In this document: positions 27,600 through 38,845 of the stretch, in pieces
Layout of the letters: each line of letters starts with the position of its first letter
Position numbering within the stretch: the first letter of the stretch is position 1
Assembly: GCA_963281155.1 (NCBI GenBank)
Contig: CAUJLY010000006.1
Coordinates: 9,796,001 to 9,860,000, forward strand
DNA: 64,000 bases
Direction of reading: 5' to 3'
Origin: Rhabditophanes sp. KR3021
Lineage: Eukaryota; Nematoda; Chromadorea; Rhabditida; Alloionematidae
Position numbers and translations under genes: made by a program
Notes under the pieces: model-generated
Seen by the model: only the letters and a program-made list of their open reading frames with translations
Database searches by the model: none
Told to the model about the DNA's origin: nothing

Positions 27600-28481
27600 A
27601 TGATGGATTCATTAGGAAAAACAGTCGAACTGCGAGGTAGTCAAATTTTAAACTATGAAAGATATCATAGTTTATTATGGCGACGCAGATTGATGCTTGC
27701 AAGTACCATCTTGACATTGGTAAGTAATACAAAATTCCAATTTAAAATAATTCATTTGTTTCAGCTATGTATTCTTCTATTTGGCTTTGCTGTTTTCTCA
27801 CCAAATTGGACAACCATCAACTTCCAAAATACTCAGCAACAACATGTCAATGTTGCTTTAGGGGTTTGGGGCGAAGTCAGAACTGTCTCAAACAGTGAAA
27901 ACGTACCTGGAGAACCTCAATTTATTGCATATTTTCCAAATCCACCTAAAGAAATTCTTCGTCTCGACGACACAGACCTCCGACGTAAGTTTTGTTTCTT
28001 GTAAACTAAAGTAATTATTCAAGATTTTTTAGACTATTACCGTGCACAGGCAGCATTCTGTCTTATTTCATTGGTTTTGATGTTTTCAAACAATGCTTTG
28101 GCAATTTATACATTCCATCACCACCGTTACATGTACAAACGTCTGGTTGCTTTTATGCACTTGATAGTAGGTAAGATCAAAGTAGATATAACTTATAATT
28201 TGATTGTTGTAGCCATGTGTGTCATTGTAACAAGCGAAGTTTTGACAAGCAGTGTAAATGAATGGAATATTGCCGTTGCTATCAAGTCACAAACAATGAC
28301 TGATTGGCACTATAAATCGCAACAACAATATGGCCCTGGAACATACATTTGCTGGACCGTTGCTGCTTCTTATATCTTTGCCTTTTGCGTCTTTTTGATG
28401 GCTTCAAGCAAACAAAAAGGAAGTCGGGCTGCAACTGCCGAATTTGAAATCGAAGACCGCCCTGTTCACATAGGACGTTAA
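27600..28481 (+). CDS. Four-pass Clc/claudin-like membrane protein
   Basis: A tetraspan membrane protein of the PMP22/claudin-like type, probably the nematode Clc-like group. Four exons (27600-27719, 27765-27984, 28033-28170, 28213-28481) close in frame to 248 residues. TM1 is around 30-52 and ends in AVFSPNWTTI. The first extracellular loop has WTT (N-glycosylation) and the sequence GVWGEVRT, where claudins have GLW..C; the paired cysteines are absent. TM2 (AFCLISLVLMFSNNALAIY), TM3 (AFMHLIVAMCVIVTSEVL) and TM4 (ICWTVAASYIFAFCVFLMA) follow, and the tail is cytoplasmic and charged. The likely site of action is the plasma membrane, in cell contact or as a channel subunit by analogy with the family; no specific function can be read. 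Two ATGs start the frame (27600 and 27603). An AATAAA at 28744-28749 could be the polyadenylation signal, though it is distant. Confidence 0.8.
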
Positions 28482-28991
28482 AAAACTACTTTTATAAATT
28501 AATTGGCAAGAGTCTACGAAAATGGATTTAAATATTTACTCATTTACATATACTTATATTTAATCATTATACACGTTAATATTTAATCGTATCTTAATTT
28601 GTTTCATTAGACTATATAATTCACTTCATTGTGTATTGTGAGAGAAAATACATTTTGTCATAAATTACTATTCATTATTAAAAAACATAAACATCTTTCG
28701 TATATAATTTCTTTTTATTTGTGATATCATAATTGTTGCAAAAAATAAAGTGGTTTGTTTACAAGATATATGTTTTAATATATTATGGCATGACAAGACA
28801 TAAATACATGTTCAGGGATGAGTTAACTGATTTTTTGTTAAACACAAGTTAGATAAAAATATTGTGTAGGGTGGAAGTAAAATCATCTCTATAGTGTGTG
28901 GTTGGGCATATTTGAATGGTAATCGTATACAATTTTATACTATTTACAGCATATAGGTACTACATTTTGCTTTGACAATCTTTAATTTTTA
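28482..28991. other. Convergent intergenic segment
   Basis: This holds the 3' UTRs of the Clc-like gene (+) and the cysteine-rich gene (-), which converge here. No other feature is seen. Confidence 0.5.
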
Positions 28992-30440
28992 TTATTGTGT
29001 TGGCTCTAGCATTTTCTCAAGAAACCAAAATAAAATTAGCGATAGGGCAATTGGGTTGTTGCCGACTGAACAGGCACGTCTAATGAATGAGGTTGATGAC
29101 GAAGTAGTGATAGTATTATTGTCATCATCTGCATTCAGTGTAATGTTGTCATTTGGTGTAATATTGTTTAACACTTTATGATTGTTTTTATGTTTTGGTA
29201 ATTTTTTACCATGTAATTTCCCTTTTTTACCACCAACATCTGCAAATTCCTCAGCAAAAAAATCATAATTGCAGAGATGTGTGTTGCAGATGCATTGTTT
29301 TGATAATAAACTACTATTCTGGCTGCCACTAAATTCTTTCGTGCAACCAACACTTATCTTCTTAAAATAACATTTCAACACAACTTAATTAAATCTACAC
29401 AACTTACTTGATCACTATCAACTTTCATACAACCAGCCAAAATTTCATACGAAGTTCGGAGCGAACTGATGAATTCTGTTCGGTCAGAAATAGCATCGTG
29501 GTATTCTTCACTCTCGACTGCTAATTCACTCGTTGTATAGGTCAAAAAACAGTATTGACCTTCACAAGTTTCTGATCTAAAAAATCGTATTAAATAAATT
29601 CGATAAATATATGAATAAATATAATTGTGCATACATACGATTTGAGTGTTTCAGAACTAAAAGGTTTGCTTGACCTTGCGTTTAAACTGTAACAATAATG
29701 TTGTGAATCAGGATTTCGCATTATTACATTTTTTACTTGATATTCACGAGTTTTGTTCATTTGGTTGCAGTTTCCTGTTGGTGCCGTGCATGTACAGCCA
29801 TTAATGACAGACAAACCTGCTTCATACCTTGCACAAATTGTACTTCCTTGCCATTTGATGTAATCAGTCATTCGCAGGAAGTTTTGTAACTTAGGAAGTC
29901 CATTTCCACATCCTTGTTCATTTCCAATCAAATCAGCGACACAATAGTTTCCCTTGCAATGGTTTTCACAATTAGCAGGGTCGCATTTCTTGCCATCAAT
30001 TTCCGAACAATCACAACATTCAACAGTAGGCAAAGTACTAGGTTTATAGTTATTTAACTTCTTTCCATTATTACATTTTTCGGTAGTACAATAACAATGA
30101 ATCGACTCAGATTGCCCATTGTGGTAACAGCCGTCTAAACCCCCTGGAACATGAGTCGTACACCCTTTCTACAAACCATACAATAATGTAATGCTTTACT
30201 TAAATTTACCTGAATAGAAGCAACATGTTCCTCGTGAAATAATTCAATCTTTGCAAAGCAAACATCTCCCAGACAAGATTCTGTTCCTCGACAATCACAT
30301 TTCTTATAATCTACTGTGCCATTTTTGCTTATCTTGCACGAACCAAAACAAGATTCACATACAACAGCCGCAGACATCTTTTGTGTACATGATAAAATGA
30401 GGATCGTAGTAGCAATTAAGAAGGATGATTGGGTCATCAT
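28992..30440 (-). CDS. Cysteine-rich secreted, possibly GPI-anchored protein with repeated ET/Ly6-like modules
   Basis: Four exons on the minus strand (30440-30210, 30168-29639, 29576-29408, 29360-28992) give 432 residues. The start MMTQSSFLIATTILILSC is a signal peptide. Spaced cysteine patterns recur, for example CESCFGSCK, CDCRGTESCLGDVCF, HCYCTTEKCNNGK, CDCSEIDGKKCDPANC and CICNTHLCNYD. The last and the TEKCNN form resemble the terminal CNN/CN signature of three-finger (Ly6/activin-receptor ectodomain) folds; other parts look like the nematode ET module (family recalled, not searched). Asn/Thr/Ser-rich sequence then leads to a hydrophobic C-terminus (PIALSLILFWFLEKML), consistent with a GPI signal or a membrane anchor. 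A role outside the cell is inferred; ligand and function are unknown. It converges with the Clc-like gene on its left. Confidence 0.72.
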
Positions 30441-31978
30441 TATGGTGAGGACAGTTATTGCCTTCGGTAATTACCTTAGTTAAGAGCTCTGAAATATAAC
30501 AAAGTATATTGATTTGATAGAAGAAGACAAGAAATGATTTTTTGATGATTCACTTAAAATCTACCCAAAACTACTTTTTTAGACACAACACTAACTTCCT
30601 TTTCTGGTCAGTTAGTAGTATTATAGTTAAATATATATAAAACACATACAACAAAGTTAACTATTAATAGTATATGGGTATAAAAGAGATTTTATTCTTA
30701 GATTGGTAATCTCATATATTTAAATCTCTTTTTGTTCCAACAAATGTTCCTTCCAAAAGGTCAGTCTCAAAAATGAAATTAATTTAAGTGAATTAAATGC
30801 CGTAGAGAGTATAGCTTTAATGGGTAATCAAAATAAATATTACAAAGCATATAATATATAATTGGGGTATCTCTAAAAATTATCCTTATCATCGCTTGGT
30901 TTTAAATCTAAACTTCAATATGACAATCAAATCTTCGAATTTTACTTAAACTAGCTTCAATCGTCAATATAATATGGTTGGTGGATGTGTGTGGTAAAAA
31001 GTATGATTCTATTTTGCTTAGTATAAATAGAATTGAATACAAAAGTGTCATTAAGTTATCGAAATAGACAATTGATAGTATGTGTATTATTGGTCACTTA
31101 GCCGATTTTTTAATAAAACAAAGAACTAATTAGAGAATAACAAACTGTATTTATATATATAAGATTTTGAATCATTGACAGTTAAACTTTAATTAATTGA
31201 GTGTAGATATGTCAAAGGGGGACAAAAAATGTAACATTTATAGGAGACAAGTTGACTTTTATATTCGTTCAATATAGGTTTGAATGCGCAAGATAATGTA
31301 TTAAAAAATGATATATGAGTTTTTGAAGAGTAAGACAAAAAAGAAGTTAAAAGTATGTTGAAAATGAAGCTGTTTATGTTACCATTTAAAAGAAGTTATG
31401 TTACATGTGTGGCAAAATTACTCGAGAATCAGCCTCCGTCATCCAAACTTGTGAACTTAAAAGGGCGTTAAAGTTGTAAAATAGAAAATTGTCAGTAAAT
31501 GAACTATTGTGAGATGTTAGTAATTAGTTTACATATATATCTTCAATGCCAAAAAGTATATCTATATATTTGTTTTGACAAATAATTATGGTTTCTATTT
31601 GATAATTTGAGATTGCAGTGGTCCCGGCATGGGTTGTTTGATTGATAAGTACATGTTTAAGTTGAGATAATTGAATGGTATGATTCCCTTTAACTGTTGA
31701 TAGTCATGGCTAACAAAATTGCATGGATATTTATAAATGTTTGTCATAAATAATTGTCGTCAAGTTCAAGATAAAATAAACCATTTTTCTTTGATAATAT
31801 TTCTTTTTGTAAATGACGACTAAGATGATTGATTAATAAATATAACAAGTTATACATTAATGCTTTTTTGAATAATTAGTTATCAAAGCATATATCACTT
31901 AACAAGATAATATGCATATTATGGTTAAATGTTGTTAAAAATAACGCCGAATAATGGTTTATCACATTAATAAGGTTG
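30441..31978. other. Divergent intergenic region
   Basis: This 1.5 kb lies between divergently transcribed genes (the cysteine-rich gene on the minus strand, the secreted basic protein on the plus strand) and should hold both promoters. No recognised motif or gene is visible. Confidence 0.5.
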
Positions 31979-33068
31979 ATGAAAAAAATAACTTTGCTGC
32001 TTTTTATATTCTCCTATTTAGTTCTAATTGTTTTTGGTGATTCCGATGATCTTAAGAAAGGTACGACAAAATGTGTGTAGTCATTTAATAATTTATTTAG
32101 AATCAAATGAGAATCCCGTCGTAATAAATGCTTGCAAGGTTAACCCCGAATTGTATTTGTGTGCAAAAATACTAGGCACCAGTCATAATTCCATCGTAAT
32201 AAAAGACTATTCAAGATCCGACAAGAAATTAAGAGAAAATGAACGTAATTTAATAAATAAAAAACTGTTCGTAGCGCCCCCCGTCAATGTAATTAAATGT
32301 GCAAATGATAACAAAGATGATTATTGCGAAAGAACCAAATGCTTTTGTCTTGATATCACAGGATCGTTATTATCGCATAAGTTGTGTGAAAAGTGGATTT
32401 CGGAGTGTTCTGGAGTTGACACAAGAGGAAAAAGGAGAAAACAGGGAACTGGGAATAAATTTAGCCAGGAATTATTGTCTGGAGTATTTGGTTCAACAGT
32501 TGCTAATAAATTATTGAGGCCGAAAAAGAAAAGGACGAATGGAGCATTATCAAGTGCAAAATTAATCACTCCTCCTGGTGCGAGTGACGATTTCGAAGAA
32601 GCAACTAAAAAATGGCTGAGTGAGAAAAATAGTAGAGGCAACAAAGAAGAAAATGGCATAGCTAATCCTTTTGACGATTCCTCTACATTAAAAGATTTTA
32701 AAAAATCCCGTGCCAAGGAACAAACAACTAACATCCAAAACGATATCTCTAGATCTGATCAAGGAGACTTTCACAGCTTTGATTCTTTGACAGATCAATC
32801 TGGAGTCTTGCACAGAGCTCGGTCCCGTTCTCCCTGGGTAAAACCTGGCTTATGGGAGGCTAATCCAGATAATCCTCACAATCGTGATCATGCCAACAAA
32901 TGGTATTACCATCCTCGGTCTGTTGCTGCCGATTGGTTATCTGGCCAAATTTTCTATGGTGCTCATTGGGCCGTTCCAGCTGCCTCCGTTGGTGGAACAG
33001 ATGGTTTTTCAGCTATTCACTTCCCCTCTATTGGAAGTTTCCTCAATATTGCCGATGATTACGATTAA
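31979..33068 (+). CDS. Unknown secreted basic protein with dibasic clusters and an aromatic C-terminal module
   Basis: I do not recognise this family. Two exons (31979-32060, 32101-33068) join in frame to 349 residues. The first exon encodes a signal peptide (MKKITLLLFIFSYLVLIVFG). A cysteine-containing N-terminal part follows (NACKVNPELYLC, then CERTKCFCLD and CEKWISEC). Around residues 135-142 is the strongly basic RGKRRKQ and further on RPKKKR, both fitting proprotein-convertase cleavage. The middle is charged and serine-rich. The last ~80 residues form a distinct W/G/H/P-rich module: WVKPGLWEANPDNPHNRDH, KWYYHPRSVAADWLSG, then GAHWAVPAASVGG. This layout suggests a secreted precursor whose conserved C-terminal part may be the mature product. 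It ends only 18 bp from the stop of the ephrin on the opposite strand, and its nearest AATAAA (33121-33126) lies inside the ephrin coding region. Confidence 0.75.
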
Positions 33069-33086
33069 ACAAAAAACTTCAATATT

Positions 33087-34438
33087 TTAATAGAAAAAAT
33101 GTAATATAAATATTATGACAAATAAATATGAATTGTAATGAAAATTAAATTGTCCATTTATTAAGTCTTCTTCATCATTTTCGAATTCAGCACCGGTATT
33201 GTGAATTGTATAAACTAAGGGAGTATTGTCATTTAATAGTTGCAATTCGTCTTCGTTTTTTGTGAATGAGGAATCATCTGATAGCGGTTGATCTAAACTA
33301 TCGTATTCAGATTGTTTATTGTCGTTGGTAGATTTAAGTTTGGTTTTAGACTTTATTGTATTTGGGACAATTGTTGCAGGTATAATAATTTCAAATTTTA
33401 AACGCATATTATTTGTCTTGCAAATGCCATCTTCTGAATTATCAATTCCATTTAATGTTCCGTTTGAAGTTGCTACAAAACTTTATTTATTTTTTATAAA
33501 TTTAAAAACTTACAAATCAAATAATAAATTTCGCCAGGCTTAAACAACAAAGCTCCCGGCAACGGCGAAACATCCCGAAACACTATATTTACAGAACTTT
33601 CCGTCGAAGGATTTTGACAAGTTCCTATTAACTTCGAATCATATAAACTGCAATGATCATAACCAAACTTGGATACCTACGAAATTTGTTTATTTGTAAT
33701 TAATCTTTGAGAGAACTATTTGTTTAAAAACTTATGATTGGCCATTTTTGTATCAATGAACGGAAAACATTAAAGGTTTTGGGTGTAGTGTGTGTGCTTA
33801 ACGAATTACTATATATCTTTAGATAGTCTAAATATGTATACACTGATTACAAATGTTGTCAAATTAATTTAGATTTTCTTATCTCAAAATAGGATACTTT
33901 GAAAGAGGAAGACATTTATTATGTAAATAAATACCCTTTGACAAAGCTTTGAACTCTTAGTAATTTGCATAAATAAATTATTCAGCAAAATGTTTATCAA
34001 ATATTCTTAGTACCAAATTTGTTGGCAAGGCAATTAATCTACAAACCTATACTTAGTTGTCTTTATAAATTAAATTAGTTAAAAGTCAGTGGTGATTTAA
34101 TTTACAGCTGTGATAATTTAGTATGAAAAGGGTTGGTGTGTGGTTGATTTGATTTATAAAAAACTTACAACATATAATTTAGAGTAAATGTAATGTCGGT
34201 GGTGTTCAGTGGATGCTGGACAATTTATTTTGATTTTGTCCATCAAATGAGCCTGGATTATGTGGTCGGAATTGTTTTCATTGAAACTATAAGTTAGTTT
34301 TATATATTAAGTGAAATAAGAGAAAGAAACTCACATCGAATTAGAAGAATCCCACGTAATATCGGGTAATCTGCGTGCCAAAATAGAAGTTGCCAAGAAC
34401 AAAAGAAAGCATTTTGTCAAAATTATATTCCAACCCAT
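33087..34438 (-). CDS. Ephrin (Eph receptor ligand), GPI-anchored type
   Basis: A cell-surface ligand of the Eph receptor tyrosine kinase, known in worms for neuronal and epidermal morphogenesis. Four minus-strand exons (34438-34335, 34286-34169, 33676-33514, 33472-33087) close in phase to 256 residues. The signal peptide is MGWNIILTKCFLLFLATSILA. The ephrin domain begins DITWDSSNSIF, matching the YWNSTN-type start of ephrins. It continues with INCP, then YDHCSLYDSKLIGTC, VFRDVSPLPGALLFKPGEIY and, across the last intron, YYLI-STSNG, then GICKTNNMRLKFEI. STSNG and the C....NM ending are the family signature, and the four ephrin cysteines are visible. A serine/asparagine/acid-rich stalk leads to a hydrophobic end (YLFVIIFILHFFY), typical of a GPI signal. 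Which worm ephrin (vab-2 or efn-2 to efn-4) it corresponds to is not clear. The gene converges tail to tail with the secreted protein gene. Confidence 0.9.
33121..33126 (+). terminator. Candidate polyadenylation signal AATAAA inside the opposite-strand ephrin CDS
   Basis: This AATAAA starts 53 nt after the stop of the plus-strand secreted-protein gene and lies within the last coding exon of the ephrin (33087-33472). If used, the two mRNAs overlap in antisense orientation. Confidence 0.4.
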
Positions 34439-36431
34439 TTTAATGATTAATTCAAAAATATTATACTACTTTCTCCTTAAAATTATAATTCGAAATTGTA
34501 GCAAAACATTTCCATCTAAATAATTAAAATGTATCTAAAGTAATTTGATAAGAATGTGTTTTGGAAAAGAAAGAATCCATATAGTCATCCAAAATATAAG
34601 AATAACTTTTATCAAACAAATAAATATAATGTATTATAATTTATTTAAATTTAGGATCCCACTAACATAACATCCTAGCTAATTTGGTCAAAAAGAGGTA
34701 ATGAAGCGTGAAATAATTTAACAATAAAAAGTTGTTTCACAATTTAATTTGATGCAACCAAGTAGTTTGAATATTTTTTTATATATTCTTATAACAATCG
34801 ACAAAGAAGATTTAGCTGCTTCAATAAAATATTTTAAATAAGTTCCGTTTGATAAATTAGCAAGCTATATAGTTTTAAAGTTAAAAAAGTTAAGAATGAA
34901 TAATAGGGGTGAAAGTTTAAATAGTATAAATTTGGATGAAGAAGGTTCAGATGGATATTTTTTTGATGCTAATAAAAGTGGAGAGTGTATTGTTGAAAGT
35001 CAAGTAATAATAACCTTCAGCAAATTGAACACTTAAGAGTAATCACAGACAGTTAATTTGTTGTAACACTTGTCGAGACAAGACACTAAACACAACAAAT
35101 AATTGGAAATACAAAATTAGTGTATATATTTATGTTGTATTGGTGAGTGAGGACGTACAAAACATAATTATAACAACAAATCATTACTCATCGGCAATTA
35201 TCACTATCAAACTTAAAAGACCACACTAAACGTAAGATTAAATGGTTTGCATGATTCGAGTAGACACATTGCCTTCAAAAAAGTAAACGTGTGTGAGTGA
35301 TGATAAATGTGGCCTTATATCTATTGCAAACTTATGAATAGACTATATTAAAGCTACTACGTATATATCCCTTTTGTATATGGTTAATTATGAGTATAGA
35401 AGTGAGCATAGTATTAATAAGAGTTCAATTGGGGTGAATATATATTTTTAATATACTACAATAGAAATGAACTTAAAATAGGACTGAGATTGAAGTAATT
35501 ATTAATGATGGCGACAATTGAAAAACCGTTTTATGCTTTGACCATTAAATGATTTTCGATTATAGTTAGGCCTGGTTATCCAACACACACCAAGGCAGGC
35601 ATTCTGATAACACGCAACACTGATTATCTGGAAATTGATATTATATTCTAAGTTAAAGCAAATGTGTTTTGTTGCAGTTCCTAATGAACGCTACAGTTCC
35701 TTACAAAACAATTAGCAATGAAGAGTAGTAAAAATGGTAGCTAGATTGATTTAATGGTGGGTCTATAATTAAATCCGTTAGCTGAAGTAATCATATAAAC
35801 GTTGTCATGACATCATTAGCTTTTATATAAATGATTATCAACTTAAAATTAATAACCAACCATATTATAATAAACCAATGTCCATCCCAAAATACAAATA
35901 TCTTCAGAAGAAGCAGTATTGAAGCCTCTATTGTTACAAAAAATTATGAAATCATAAGCTTAGCTGTTAAACTTGTTTGAATTTTAATTGAACCGGTGTT
36001 TATTTGAAGTACCTGATGACAAGGTTTATTGTAGGAGGTAGTTAAATTTAGAAAAGAGTTGATATTAAGCTTTCTAAAAAGATTAAAACAAACTATATTT
36101 ATTTGCTAGAAAAATAAGGATACAATTAATTGGTTATATTGTTTTAGAGTGAATTTGATAAGAACAAATATTTATATAATCACTTGCAAGGCAAAATATA
36201 GACATTTTAACCAAGTGTTTAAAAAACTATTTTTGGTAATTATGGTGTGAGTAGATGATAAAAACAATTTTATGTGTGATGTCATAAAAAGATACTAAAT
36301 AAAATCAAAGGATATTCTCTAAAAGATGTTTATTGTAAATGTTTTGGGAGTCGTCGGCCGGTCAAAGTTTGGTTATATTATTTAGTAGGTGTATATAGTT
36401 TAAAAAGAAACTTATATAGGTAAATAGATAC
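34439..36431. other. Intergenic region
   Basis: This 2 kb separates the ephrin 5' end from the 3' end of the choline transporter, both on the minus strand. It should hold the ephrin promoter and the transporter 3' UTR; no gene or clear motif was seen. Confidence 0.5.
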
Positions 36432-38845
36432 TTAACGAGTGACTGACTCATAATCGCGATCAGTTTGATATTTGGGGTGAAGGGCACTAGATTCGGAAAG
36501 CAACCCATTTTCTGTGTTTATTGAACTTCCTTTGTTGATATTATTGGTTGAACTCATCTTTTGCATGGCCAAAGTTTCACAACTGACATTAAAACTGGTG
36601 TCGGTAGGAAGTGAAATACGCTCGGGTGGAATATTGACGACGCATGTAAGAAAGTCCATTTCGGGCGATAGTTTTCCACTTGTAAAAAGATACCGTGAGT
36701 ATAGGGATACTCCGATGCAAGTTCCTAAGGAGGCTAACATTGACATTGTTCGGAAAGGGAAGTATTGTCTGTTAGTTTCTTCATCATACATTGGAAAATG
36801 TACAAATGCAGGAAGATGAACAAGTGGCTCACCACCTGCCAAGCGGAGAACTAATCCAACTAAAAATAAATACATTGTAAAATTAAAATACAAAACAGCA
36901 AATGATAAAATTAAATACAAAGACATAAATTATGAAATAAAAGCACAAATTTGTAAATGATCAAATTGAGACATTGCCTTACCCATATATCCGCACAAGC
37001 ATCCATAGGTATTTGAATTCTTAAAGTAAACAACACACAAAAGTTGCGGGAACAATATGACGTAAACTAAATCAGCACACAAATACCAAAGTCCATAAAT
37101 TGTGTTGATTGTTAATGCCATTAATGTAGCTAAAAACCCAACGGCTATAATAGCAATTCGCATAACAATAATGACTTCTTTTTCACTCGCATGAGGTCTA
37201 ATTGTCAGTTTCCAAATATTGTGTGCAAACATAGAAGCTGCAGAAAGGACAGAAGAATCAGCCGAAGACATGACAGCAGCTGAAACGGCTCCAAGTCCAA
37301 TAAATGAAACCCATTTAGGTGTCAAGTATTGAAAAACAAGCGGAACAACCATGTTAGTTTGATCAGCTGGAATATTCTGAACTTTGGTTCCATTATTCCA
37401 CGGAGAATATTCAGTCAATCTCCAATCTGTGTTTCTCGCGATGGCTCCAATTAAGGCTGGAGGAATTGCCATCATGATGCATCCTATTCCAGCAATAAAA
37501 CTAAGTGTCTGAGCACCCTGAGAAGTTCTGGAAGAGAGAACTCTTTGAAAGTAAACTTGCCATGGGATTCCACCAAATATCAAAAGTAACATGCAATCCC
37601 ACCAATTAGCTGTCTCCCTAAAGTCTCCAATCTTACCAACCCAATCATGTACATTACGGGAAATGTCAGATGTTTTTTCTTGCAACAGAGCAGCTGGCAC
37701 ACAAACCCATAACCCAACGAAAATACAAAATAATTGGACGACGTCAGTATAGGCTACTGCATAAAGACCTCCGGAGAAAGTATAAAAGACTGCAATACAA
37801 GCTGATATAATCACGGATGCATTAATGTCAATTTGAAGAATTACGGATAATGTTGCTCCTAAAGATTTTAAATTAATTTGCATCAAATACTTCGATATTT
37901 TAAACGTTTCAACCACCATTAGGAATGATTAAGATGATTTGTCATTCAAATTAATGTATGCTTGAAATGATGTTATGTACCATGTTTTTGGTGCAACTCT
38001 CACATATATTTAATAAACAACAAAATCCCTAGCTTATACTGTTTTATGAAAGTTTATCATAACTATGCTTATATTTTGGATAATAACGTGACTCTTGTCT
38101 TCTAAAACTTACCCAAAGCCGAAAGAATAGCAGCAGACCAAAAAACTTCGCCCAAAAGTGCCGGAATAAACATCAATCCACCAACTCGTTGTCCATATTT
38201 AATCTATGAAAGGAAGAAAAGATTCATGATAAGGATATAAGTTAATGGACAGACAAATAACACTCAAATCCTATTGTACTATATCAAAAAGACACCTACT
38301 TGAAATGGATCCAGCATAGTGACATAACCTTCCTCACGCATCTTCTTAGCAAAAAGTACCCCACCAAGAACCAAAGACAATGCATATCCAACTGGAGCTT
38401 GACATCCTAACAAGCCTCCATTGTAGAGAGCTTCGGCAGTTCCATTAATATAAGCGCCCCCGACCCATGTGGCTGAAATATTTGTTAATATTAAAATTTT
38501 ATGTTTGAGTATCCCTTTTAAATATCATACGTACGGTAGTTAAAATAAAATTATATTGGGGTATGTAACAAATGCATTTACATATCCTTATATCCTTATT
38601 AAAAACCAACGGTTACTGTACATAAAAAATAGATGGTTCAAAATAAACCAAAAAAATAATTTTGTATAATTACCTGTCATCGTAAAAATACCAACCAATG
38701 TGCCTATATTTCTACCAGCCAACATAACTTCCTCGGTTTGATGGCCTTCTTTTTGTGAATCACTCTTCTTGCCGGCCCATATTCCAACAATCAAAATGAG
38801 AAGGTAAAAGAAGACGATAGCTATGATGCCAAGATAATCAGTCAT
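36432..38845 (-). CDS. cho-1: High-affinity sodium-coupled choline transporter (SLC5A7/CHO-1)
   Basis: A plasma-membrane Na+/choline symporter that recovers choline at cholinergic terminals for acetylcholine synthesis. Five minus-strand exons (38845-38674, 38472-38300, 38203-38113, 37858-36983, 36859-36432) close in frame to 579 residues, about the length of known CHT proteins. The N-terminus [18 protein letters not shown] with GIWAGKK is the typical first membrane segment. It is followed by [24 protein letters not shown] across the first intron, and [15 protein letters not shown]. The large exon carries [34 protein letters not shown] and [18 protein letters not shown], signatures of the sodium/solute symporter family and of CHT. 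About 13 hydrophobic segments are expected. The polar tail has a di-leucine (ENGLLSE), consistent with endocytic recycling. An in-frame extension upstream to 39016 exists, but the start at 38845 matches the family N-terminus. Confidence 0.95.

Noticed and set aside
29041..29181. Plus-strand frame overlapping the cysteine-rich gene
   Set aside because: Shadow of the well-supported minus-strand last exon.
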